A DNA stretch of 64,000 nucleotides from Leifsonia sp052114085 (GTDB lineage Bacteria; Actinomycetota; Actinomycetes; Actinomycetales; Microbacteriaceae): NCBI RefSeq assembly GCF_052114085.1, contig NZ_JBFREB010000001.1, forward strand, positions 930,001 to 994,000. Direction: 5' to 3'. The position numbers and the translations under genes were made by a program. Under the pieces are notes generated by a model. It was not told where the DNA came from and ran no database searches. It saw only the letters and a program-made list of their open reading frames with translations. Below, in pieces: positions 23,491-31,353 of this stretch. Every line of letters starts with the position of its first letter. Within the stretch, counting starts at the first letter, position 1.

Positions 23491-26400
23491 ATGCTCCGCG
23501 ATGAACTCCGCCCCGACGCACCCGAGAACCTGCGAGCGCGCCTCGGCGCCGGCCACGCCGTCGCCTGGAGTGCGCCCGTCACCATCCCGACCTACGAGCC
23601 CAGGACGCCGGACGAGTTCCCGATGTTCCTCGACCGCCGCGTGTACCAGGGGTCGAGCGGGCGCGTATACCCGATCCCGTTCATCGACAGCGTCGCGTCG
23701 GAGCCGACACCGCGCACCTGGGAGGCCATCCACCTGGAGAACCGGTGGCTGCGCCTGATGGTGCTCCCGGAGCTCGGCGGACGCATCCACATCGGCTACG
23801 ACAAGACCGCGGAATACGACTTCTTCTACCGCAATACCGTCATCAAGCCGGCGCTGGTGGGTCTCGCCGGACCGTGGATCTCCGGCGGCGTCGAGTTCAA
23901 CTGGCCGCAGCACCACCGCCCCGCGACGTTCCTGCCCGTGGAGACCGAGATCGAGGAGCACGCCGACGGCTCGGTCACCGTATGGTGCTCCGACCACGAC
24001 CCGTTCACCCGGATGAAGGGGATGCACGGCGTTCGTCTGCACCCGGACCGCGCAGTCGTCGAGCTCGTCGTCCGCCTCCACAACCGCACGAGCGACGCGC
24101 AGACCTTCCTCTGGTGGGCGAACGTCGCCGCCCGGGTGCACGACGACTACCAGTCCTTCTTCCCGACCGACGTCGCGTACGTCGCCGACCACGCTCGCCG
24201 TGCGATCACCGCGTTCCCGGAGGCCGACCGCCCCTATTACGGCGTCGACTACCCGGCCCGTCATGCGAGCGGAGGCGACCGGATCGATTTCTACCGCAAC
24301 ATCCCGGTGCCCACCTCCTACATGGTCACCGACACGCAGGACGACTTCTTCGGCGGGTACGACCACCGCGCCGGCGCAGGGTTCGTCCACGTCGCCGACC
24401 GGCACATCGCGCCAGGTAAGAAGCAGTGGACGTGGGGAGACGCGGACTTCGGTCACGCCTGGGACCGGCTGCTCACCGACTCCGACGGCCCGTATGTCGA
24501 ACTGATGGCCGGCGTCTACACCGACAACCAGCCCGACTTCGCCTGGCTGGAGCCGGGGGAGACGAAGGAGTTCACGCAGACGTGGTTCCCCATCCACGAG
24601 ATCGGCCCGGCGCACCAGGCGAACGCTGAAGCGGCCGTGCGGCTCGATGTGGCCGACGGCATGCTGCGCGTCGGGCTGTGCACTGTGGCAGCGGGCGACC
24701 TCCATATCACCCTCACCGCCGGATCCGACCGGATCGTCGACCAGCAGGTTCGCGTCGAGCCCGGTCGTCCGTTCCGTCTCGAGCTGCCGACGCCGTCGGA
24801 TCGGGCCGCCGACCACGAGCTCGTGGTCACCGCTGATGGCCGCGAACTGATCCGCTGGCGTCCGCGCCCGGAGACGGCCGGGGCGGAGCCGTGGACCGCG
24901 AGCGAGCCGCCCGCGCCCGAGCAGATCGCGAGCGCCGACGAACTGTACTTCACCGGAGTGCACCTCGCCCAGAACCGGCATCCCACCCGCTCGCCGCTCC
25001 CGTACTGGGAGGAGGCCGTGCGCCGGGACGAGCTCGACAGTCGCAGCAACACCGCCCTCGGCGAGCACCTGCTGCGCCGCGGCCGGTACCAGGAGGCGGA
25101 GCAGCACCTGCGCCGGGCGCTGGAGCGTCAGACGCGGCGCAACGGCAACCCGCGCGACGGAGAGCCGCGGTACCTGCTGGGGCTGGTGCTCGTTCGGACC
25201 GGCCGGGAGGCGGAGGCGGCGGACGCGTTCGCCAAGGCCGCTTGGGATGTGCACTGGCTCGCGCCGGCTCAGCTCGAGCTCGCGCGCATCCTGAGCAGGG
25301 GAGGAGAGGACCACGCGGCGCTCGCCGCGGTCGAGAAATCCCTGCACAGCAACCCGAGCGACTCCCGGGCGCTGGCGCTCCGCATCGTTCTCGAGCGTCG
25401 GACCGGCGCGAGTGAGGTCGCCGATCGTCACCTCCGCGACTGGCTGGCGGCCGATCCGCTCGACCAGACGGCCCGAGCCCTGGCCGGTCGGCCGCTGAGC
25501 GACGACGGACGCACACTCATCGACGTCGCGCTCGAACTGTCCGTGGCGGGCGAGGTGGATGCGGCCATCGAGCTACTCACCCAGGCGGGCGAGGTCGAGC
25601 CGGGGCCCTCGGGCAACGTCCGCCCGCTGGCACACCTGCACCGCTCCGTACTGCTCCGGCGGGCCGGGCATCCCGACGCAGCGGACGCCGCGCTGGCCGA
25701 GGCGCGGGCAGCGGACGCCCGCCTGTGCTTCCCGACGGGACTCGACGACCACGACGCGCTCCGCGCCCTGCTCGACCGCGAGCCCGACGACCATCGCATC
25801 GGCGCACTGCTCGGGATGCTGCTCTTCGACGCCGGTCGCGGGGAGGAAGCGCTGCAGCTTTGGCGGCGGGTCATCAACGCCGGGTCGGCCGACCCGGTCA
25901 CGCTCCGCAACGCAGCGGTGGCCGCCGTGAACCTTCACGGTCAGACAGACGAGGCGCTCGCCTGGTACGAGCGCGCCCTCGTGCTCCGGCCGTCGGCGCG
26001 CCTGCTGTACGAGCGGGACCAGCTGCTCGCGCTCGTCTCCGCACCGGCCGCGCGCAGGCTCGCCCTGCTCGAGGAGGCGCTGCCGCTGGTGCTCCAGCGC
26101 GACGACGTCACGATCGCGTACGTCGAGCTGCTGACGGCCCAGGGTCGCGCGGCCGACGCGCGCGCCATCCTGACCTCCAGACCGTTCGCTCCGTGGGAAG
26201 GCGGCGAGGGGTTGGCGCTCGCCGCGTGGGAGCACGTATCTCTCGCCCTCGGCGCTGACGCGGAGCGTCGCGGCGACCTCGTCGCCGCCGTCCGGCGCAC
26301 CCAGGACGCCCTCACCCCGCCGATCTCGCTCGGTGAGGCACGGCATCCGCTCGCGCCGACCGGGCACATCCACCGGAGGCTGGCGGAGCTTCACGCGCGC

Positions 26401-26649
26401 GCCGGGGACCCGGCGGCGGCCGCCACTGCCCGAGCCACCGCCGACGCGCAACCGGACCCGCAGCAGCCCGATCCGGATGCGGCACCCGACTACTTCGCCA
26501 CCTCGCTGCCCGAGCTGCTCCTGTTCCGTCCCGACGCGATCCAGCGCATCCCGTCGATCGAGTCGGAACGTCCAGCCGCCGACGCTGAAGCCGCATTCCC
26601 GGCCCGACCCGGCCTTTCTACTCTCGAAGACGTCTCGCCCGGCCACTAG
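23491..26649 (+). CDS. DUF5107 domain protein with tetratricopeptide repeats
   Basis: A 1052-residue cytosolic protein. Residues about 30-330 form a DUF5107 domain, with a galactose-mutarotase-like flavour (LMVLPELGGRIHIGYDK, FNWPQHHRP). From about residue 480 to 1000 come helical TPR-like repeats (YLLGLVLVRTGREAEAADAF, AVAAVNLHGQTDEALAWYER). The domain pair is frequent in carbohydrate loci, but its activity is not known to me. It is divergent from the AraC regulator and 39 bases ahead of the secreted GH97 gene, likely one transcript. ATG 23491 has GGAG close upstream. Confidence 0.8.
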   Translation: MLRDELRPDAPENLRARLGAGHAVAWSAPVTIPTYEPRTPDEFPMFLDRRVYQGSSGRVYPIPFIDSVASEPTPRTWEAIHLENRWLRLMVLPELGGRIHIGYDKTAEYDFFYRNTVIKPALVGLAGPWISGGVEFNWPQHHRPATFLPVETEIEEHADGSVTVWCSDHDPFTRMKGMHGVRLHPDRAVVELVVRLHNRTSDAQTFLWWANVAARVHDDYQSFFPTDVAYVADHARRAITAFPEADRPYYGVDYPARHASGGDRIDFYRNIPVPTSYMVTDTQDDFFGGYDHRAGAGFVHVADRHIAPGKKQWTWGDADFGHAWDRLLTDSDGPYVELMAGVYTDNQPDFAWLEPGETKEFTQTWFPIHEIGPAHQANAEAAVRLDVADGMLRVGLCTVAAGDLHITLTAGSDRIVDQQVRVEPGRPFRLELPTPSDRAADHELVVTADGRELIRWRPRPETAGAEPWTASEPPAPEQIASADELYFTGVHLAQNRHPTRSPLPYWEEAVRRDELDSRSNTALGEHLLRRGRYQEAEQHLRRALERQTRRNGNPRDGEPRYLLGLVLVRTGREAEAADAFAKAAWDVHWLAPAQLELARILSRGGEDHAALAAVEKSLHSNPSDSRALALRIVLERRTGASEVADRHLRDWLAADPLDQTARALAGRPLSDDGRTLIDVALELSVAGEVDAAIELLTQAGEVEPGPSGNVRPLAHLHRSVLLRRAGHPDAADAALAEARAADARLCFPTGLDDHDALRALLDREPDDHRIGALLGMLLFDAGRGEEALQLWRRVINAGSADPVTLRNAAVAAVNLHGQTDEALAWYERALVLRPSARLLYERDQLLALVSAPAARRLALLEEALPLVLQRDDVTIAYVELLTAQGRAADARAILTSRPFAPWEGGEGLALAAWEHVSLALGADAERRGDLVAAVRRTQDALTPPISLGEARHPLAPTGHIHRRLAELHARAGDPAAAATARATADAQPDPQQPDPDAAPDYFATSLPELLLFRPDAIQRIPSIESERPAADAEAAFPARPGLSTLEDVSPGH

Positions 26650-26688
26650 CGAGCGAGCGAAGGCACCTCACACCGACAAAGGGGAACC

Positions 26689-29322
26689 ATGCGAAATCCA
26701 CGGGGACGACGACGTCCCATGATGATCGGGATCGTCGCCGCAGCGGCGATCGCGCTCGGACTGTCCACGCTCACCGCGAGCCCGGCCGCGGCATTGACGA
26801 CGCATACCATCACGTCGCCCGACGGCCAGATCAACCTCACCGTCACCGACCAGGCGGGCGGCTCGCTGACGTACGGCGTGACGGCCGGCACCACCACCGT
26901 GTTCGGCTCGTCCCCGCTCGGGATCGCCACCAGCACGACCGACTTCACCAGCGGACTCACCTACTCGGGCGAGACCCGCGCCGTCATCACCGAGACGTAC
27001 TCGCTCCCGGCGGGCACCAAGCCCAGCTACACGAACGACGGCCGCGAGATGACGCTCACCTACACGAAGGCCGGCGCCACCCTCCAGGTCATCGCCCGCG
27101 CTTACAACGACGGCATCGCCTTCCGCTACCGCATCCCCGGCTCAGGATCCGCCAGCATCACCAACGAGACGACCGGCTTCCGGCTCAACCCGGCGGACGG
27201 CGGTTGGGCCGCACCGTGGAACTCCAACTACGAGCAGGACTACATCTACCGGAACGCCGCCGGGCTCAACTCCGGCACCAACCTGACGATGCCCGCGCTG
27301 ATCTCCGTCAACAGCAACGCGTACTACACCCTTATCAGCGAGGCGAACGTCTACAACTCGAACGCCAGCTACGCGCCTGCGATGCTCAAGGGCGACGGCG
27401 CGGGGACCGGGCTGCTGAATGTGGTGCGGACGCCCGACCAGGCGTTCCCGATGTCCAGCACCTACCCGTTCCAGACGCCGTGGCGCACGGCGATCATCGC
27501 CTCCACGCTCGACAAGCTGTACAACAGCGACCTCGTGCAGAACCTCAACCCTCCCGCAGCAGCGGCGCCGTCCTGGGTGCAACCCGGCCGCGCCGCCTGG
27601 TCCTGGTACACGGATGAGGACAGCGCCTCCGACCTGAACAAGCAGAAGCAGATGGTGGACTTCGCCGCCGAGATGGGCTTCGAGTACGTCACCGTCGACT
27701 GCTGTTACGTCCCCGCCGTCGACCTCCCGGCCATCTCCGCCTACGCCCACCAGAAGGGTGTGAAGGTCTTCGCCTGGGTCACCGCCGATGCGGGCCAGAC
27801 GCCGGCACAGGCGACCACGCTGGTGACCGACCACAAGGGATACGGCGTCGACGGGCTGAAGGTGGACTTCTTCCTCAGCGACTCGCAGGCGGTCCAGAAG
27901 TGGTACCAGTCCATCGGAGACGCCGCGGGCGCCGGGCAGATGATGCTCGACCTCCACGGCAGCACGAAGCCGGGCGGCGAGAACCGCACCTGGCCGTGGG
28001 TGCTCACCACCGAGGCGGTCGCCGGTACCGAGCACTACAAGTACCCGCCGCCCACCACGGCAGCAGCGGATGTGACCTACCCGTTCACACGCGGACCGAT
28101 CGGCCCGATGGACTACACCCCGGCGATGATCTCGCAGAACGCGTCGGTCCTGACGCAGGCGCACACGCTCGCCCAGGCGATCGTCTACAACACCGGCATG
28201 ATCAACTACGCCGACTCTGCCGCCGCATACGAGCAGTGGCCGGGGCGCCACCTCATGCGGGCCATCCCGACGAAGTGGGACGAGACGAAGGTCGTCGAGG
28301 GCTTCCCGGGCGACCACATCACGATGGCGCGCCGGTCGGGCAGCGACTGGTTCATCGGCGGGATGACGTCCCCGGCTCGCACCGCATCCATCCCGCTCTC
28401 CTTCCTTGGCGCGGGGTCGTACACGGCGACGATCTTCTCGGACAACCCGTCGGGCCGGGTGCAGGTCAGCACCCAGACCGTGAGCAGTGCGACTACGCTG
28501 TCGCTGCCCGAGATCGCCACCGGCGGTGTGGCTGTCCACATCTCGCAGACGCCGCTGGCCCAGATCGGCAGCGGAGACGCCCGGTACGAGGCCGAGTCGG
28601 CTGCGAACACCGTCGCGGGCGGCGCGTCCGCCCAGGCCTGCAAGGGCTGCTCGAACGGCTCCAAGGTCGGCAACGTCGGCTCGGGCGGCTCGGTGCAGTT
28701 CGCCAACGTGACCGCGTCGACGGCCGGCACCCACCGGATGACCTTCACCTACACCTCTGCTGACCCGCGTTCCGTACGGATCACGGTCAACGGCACGGTG
28801 CTGAGCACAGTCAGTTTGCCCGACTCGGGCGGGTGGGAGTTCGTCAACAAGTGGAGCGTCGACGTCCCGTTGAACGCCGGAAGCAACACGATCACGTTCG
28901 ACAACCTCAGCGCCTTCGCACCGGACATCGACGCTCTGACCATCGAACGCGCGACCGAGGCGGAAGCTGCCGGGAACACGCGAGCGGGAGGCGCGGCGAT
29001 CACCAGCTGCTCTGGCTGTTCGGGATCGTCGGCGGTCACCGGTCTGAACGGCACCGGGACACTGGACGTCACGGGCGTGACGGTCGCGGCGGCGGGCAAC
29101 CACACGGTCCGACTCGACTACGCCAGCGCTACTGCGCAGACGGTGCAGGTGCAGGTGAACGGGGGCACCGCTATCACGGTAAACCTCCCGGCGACCGGCT
29201 CCGCGACAGCGACAGCAACCAAGACGCTCGGTCTGTCGCTCACCACCGGGACGAACACCATTCGTCTGAAATCCGCATCCTCAGCCGGTGTGGCGATCGA
29301 CCGGGTCAGCGTCGTGCGCTAG
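26689..29322 (+). CDS. Secreted GH97 glycosidase with two C-terminal carbohydrate-binding-like domains
   Basis: An 877-residue exported enzyme. A signal peptide (residues 1-36, ending SPAAA) leads into the GH97 N-domain and the catalytic barrel (VQPGRAAWSWYTDEDSAS). GLKVDFFLSD gives Asp393 as likely nucleophile, and TTEAVAGTEHY Glu442 as acid/base, the same 49-residue spacing as in the intracellular paralogue at 13923. Residues about 635-760 and 760-877 are two tandem beta-sandwich CBM6/CBM35-like modules, each with a YEAES/EAEAA start and a C-x2-CS motif. It probably releases galactosyl or glucosyl units outside the cell for the importer. Confidence 0.85.
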   Translation: MRNPRGRRRPMMIGIVAAAAIALGLSTLTASPAAALTTHTITSPDGQINLTVTDQAGGSLTYGVTAGTTTVFGSSPLGIATSTTDFTSGLTYSGETRAVITETYSLPAGTKPSYTNDGREMTLTYTKAGATLQVIARAYNDGIAFRYRIPGSGSASITNETTGFRLNPADGGWAAPWNSNYEQDYIYRNAAGLNSGTNLTMPALISVNSNAYYTLISEANVYNSNASYAPAMLKGDGAGTGLLNVVRTPDQAFPMSSTYPFQTPWRTAIIASTLDKLYNSDLVQNLNPPAAAAPSWVQPGRAAWSWYTDEDSASDLNKQKQMVDFAAEMGFEYVTVDCCYVPAVDLPAISAYAHQKGVKVFAWVTADAGQTPAQATTLVTDHKGYGVDGLKVDFFLSDSQAVQKWYQSIGDAAGAGQMMLDLHGSTKPGGENRTWPWVLTTEAVAGTEHYKYPPPTTAAADVTYPFTRGPIGPMDYTPAMISQNASVLTQAHTLAQAIVYNTGMINYADSAAAYEQWPGRHLMRAIPTKWDETKVVEGFPGDHITMARRSGSDWFIGGMTSPARTASIPLSFLGAGSYTATIFSDNPSGRVQVSTQTVSSATTLSLPEIATGGVAVHISQTPLAQIGSGDARYEAESAANTVAGGASAQACKGCSNGSKVGNVGSGGSVQFANVTASTAGTHRMTFTYTSADPRSVRITVNGTVLSTVSLPDSGGWEFVNKWSVDVPLNAGSNTITFDNLSAFAPDIDALTIERATEAEAAGNTRAGGAAITSCSGCSGSSAVTGLNGTGTLDVTGVTVAAAGNHTVRLDYASATAQTVQVQVNGGTAITVNLPATGSATATATKTLGLSLTTGTNTIRLKSASSAGVAIDRVSVVR

Positions 29323-29335
29323 GCGTCACCCCACT

Positions 29336-29372
29336 GGCGTGGCCTCGCGGAATCGAATCGCGGGGCCACGCC
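29336..29372 (+). terminator. Hairpin after the secreted GH97 gene
   Basis: GGCGTGGCC-T-CGCG and CGCG-G-GGCCACGCC pair across a 9-base loop, 14 bases after the stop. No T-run. Confidence 0.65.
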
Positions 29373-29525
29373 GTTCGTCGCCAAACGCAGGAGGGCAAGC
29401 GCGTGACAGCTTGTTCACTAGATCCGCGGGGCGGGCCAGGTCGCCACAGCCTCCACCTGCGCTAGGCCGAAGCTTCGCTCAGTGGCGGTCGAGCCCCCCA
29501 ATCCACTCCGGGTCCGTTCCTGTGG

Positions 29526-29789
29526 CTAGCTGCGACGCCGGTGAGGAGTTGGCGGCCCGTATGCACCAGTCCCGCGCCGTCGGTCCCGCAGCGCAACAAA
29601 CAGGTAGACCCCTGCGACCGCCCAGGCCCATAGTGTGGCAAGGAACAAGAGCCACCCGTTTGAGACACCGCGAATCGCGTAACTCACCCCGAGTGCGCTG
29701 CACGCTGCGCCGAGGACTCCCCACAGCACCGCGTGGATGATTCGAGGACGACCGAAAGCCCACCGGACCCAGCGGGAAAAGTCAGTCAT
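29526..29789 (-). CDS. Small two-helix membrane protein
   Basis: An 87-residue protein with two membrane helices (about residues 17-39 and 45-67) and a basic C-terminal tail (RDRRR and HRRRS). GGAG six bases before ATG 29789 supports it as a real gene. It lies 28 bases downstream of the exported protein at 29818-30804 on the same strand, so the two are probably one operon. No family recognised. Partner roles such as immunity, anchoring or export assistance are possible but unproven. Confidence 0.65.
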   Translation of the reverse strand: MTDFSRWVRWAFGRPRIIHAVLWGVLGAACSALGVSYAIRGVSNGWLLFLATLWAWAVAGVYLFVALRDRRRGTGAYGPPTPHRRRS

Positions 29790-29817
29790 CTCATGCTCCG
29801 CTCTGCCAGGGCATTAG

Positions 29818-30804
29818 TCAGCCGCGGCAACTGGTGATGTTCGTTGGGATCAACTGGGCCAGTACGTAACCGAATGCTCCCGAGGCAAACTTTACGAACT
29901 TGCCCGGACCGTAAATCGAGAAGGTCGCCCACGTGAGAGACACTAGACATTCCCACTTACCGAACGCCGCGGGGTTGGCGGGCTTTCCATACCCGGTCAG
30001 CGGGATCGACTGCACCATCTTGCCGTTGATGTACTTCTTGAGGTAGCTACCCTTGCAGTTCCCCAGCAGGGCACCCGGCGCAAGGAAGTAGCTGCTTCCG
30101 TTTTGCAGGATGCAGTTGTAGGAGTACACGCCAGTGGACGGGTCCGCGACGACGGGGAAGGCGGTGTCCTCGGTGAAACTGACCACCTGCGTGAGAGTGT
30201 TCCCGCGTACCTCGTAGTGCGTCGGCACAGCCTCCCCGTTGGCGTCCTTCGCCCACGCCTCACCGAAGACACGCAGCGGCGACCCGTCCGCTGCCACTAC
30301 GGCAACGGTTCCGTTGGCGTCCTGCGTGAGGGATGCTCCGTCGGGTACGTCAATCGGGTAGTCGTATCGCTTGGGGGCGCTGGCGTTGTCGATCACCGTA
30401 GTGATCTGCACGGTGCCGTCGGACAGGATCACCGGGACAGTGGTCGAGCCGTTGTTGTTGTCGAACGCCACCACACCCGAAAGCTGCGACTCCGCGGCGT
30501 CGGAGGCCTGCTGAGCAAACGGCAGACCGATCCGGAGAGACGAACCAAGGCCGAGACCATCGGCAGGGTCAACCGGGACATCGACGGTACCGCCCGGAAG
30601 GGTCGCCTTGGCGGCGGTGTCACCGTCGGCACCTACTGCCGCCAGGTCGGACAGCGACTCCGGCACGACGCCCTGGATGGCGGCAACCGCATCCACTGCG
30701 TTGACCTCCGCCGTATCGGGAGCTGCAAACCCAGCCAGGCCAGCGCCGAGAATGCAGGCACCTGCCACCATCGCGGTTGACATCAAAACACGAGACGTCT
30801 TCAC
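29818..30804 (-). CDS. Modular exported protein with conserved pro-region and Cys-rich C-terminal domain
   Basis: A 328-residue secreted protein. A Sec signal (residues 1-28, ending GFAAP) precedes a region of about 190 residues. Its segments (RYDYPIDVPDGASL, AWAKDANGEAVPTHYEV, TAFPVVADP at 214-222) recur in many uncharacterised actinobacterial exported proteins with unrelated C-termini (recalled, not searched). After PVVADP the last 106 residues carry Cys231, Cys250, Cys286 and Cys326, enough for two disulfides, and a hydrophobic stretch SGAFGYVLAQLIP. GTG 30804 is chosen because GAAGGAAG precedes it; an upstream TTG/ATG would bury the signal peptide. Function unknown. Confidence 0.75.
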   Translation of the reverse strand: MKTSRVLMSTAMVAGACILGAGLAGFAAPDTAEVNAVDAVAAIQGVVPESLSDLAAVGADGDTAAKATLPGGTVDVPVDPADGLGLGSSLRIGLPFAQQASDAAESQLSGVVAFDNNNGSTTVPVILSDGTVQITTVIDNASAPKRYDYPIDVPDGASLTQDANGTVAVVAADGSPLRVFGEAWAKDANGEAVPTHYEVRGNTLTQVVSFTEDTAFPVVADPSTGVYSYNCILQNGSSYFLAPGALLGNCKGSYLKKYINGKMVQSIPLTGYGKPANPAAFGKWECLVSLTWATFSIYGPGKFVKFASGAFGYVLAQLIPTNITSCRG

Positions 30805-31353
30805 TGAGGTCTTCCTTCGTTCATAGAGAGAACGAAATGGACACGCGCCCGTCACCCGGCAAGCCGGAACGGTCTGAGTCCACTACCGGGAAGGCGAACA
30901 CCCTCCAACCGGTAAGACGCACACTCGCCCGGATCATGACGCGAGGTCGAACAGAGCCACCGCAGATCACTTTTCCCGGCAATGACCCGGTACCCCCGGC
31001 GATTATGGGCACCCTACGCGCGGGAGTGCAGCGGCTCATCCCCGATCGAACGCTCCCACGAGCCCGCTCAAAAGCGCAGTGCACCTTCCGCTAGACCAAA
31101 GCCTCCACCTTCAGGACTTCCGTCCTCGCCACAGCCCGACGATGCACGTCTGCCAGCGCCAACCGCTCGGGATCGTCCATGTACGCCTGCAAAGCGTGTT
31201 CGTCCGGCAGGTGGACCCATGCCCACCATCGGGGTAGCGCCTGGAGTGCGCTCAGTATCCCCCGCGCGGGGGATGGCGACGCGGACCTGCCTCTGCCAGA
31301 TTCATCCCGGGGGGATCGCTGCGCGAGCGTCGTGCGACCCGATGAGGAGTGGG
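30805..31353. other. 549-base stretch, only a gene remnant
   Basis: Promoter region of the two divergent exported-protein genes. An open frame at 30777-31094 (+) has no ribosome site or family signature. A minus-strand remnant of a Dabb-like domain lies at 31091-31258. The rest shows nothing recognisable. Confidence 0.5.
31091..31258 (-). pseudogene. Remnant of a Dabb-like (stress-responsive alpha/beta barrel) protein
   Basis: A minus-strand frame ending at TAG 31091-31093 encodes about 55 residues including PRWWAWVHLPDEHALQAYMD and DPERLALADVHRRAVARTEV. This resembles the C-terminal half of a Dabb domain, in which a DExALxAYxxHP block is conserved. No start codon or N-terminal half is present, so it looks truncated. 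Confidence 0.4.

Noticed and set aside
30777..31094. 105-codon open frame (+) overlapping the exported-protein start
   Set aside because: No ribosome site or domain, and it overlaps a gene with a clear signal peptide and ribosome site.
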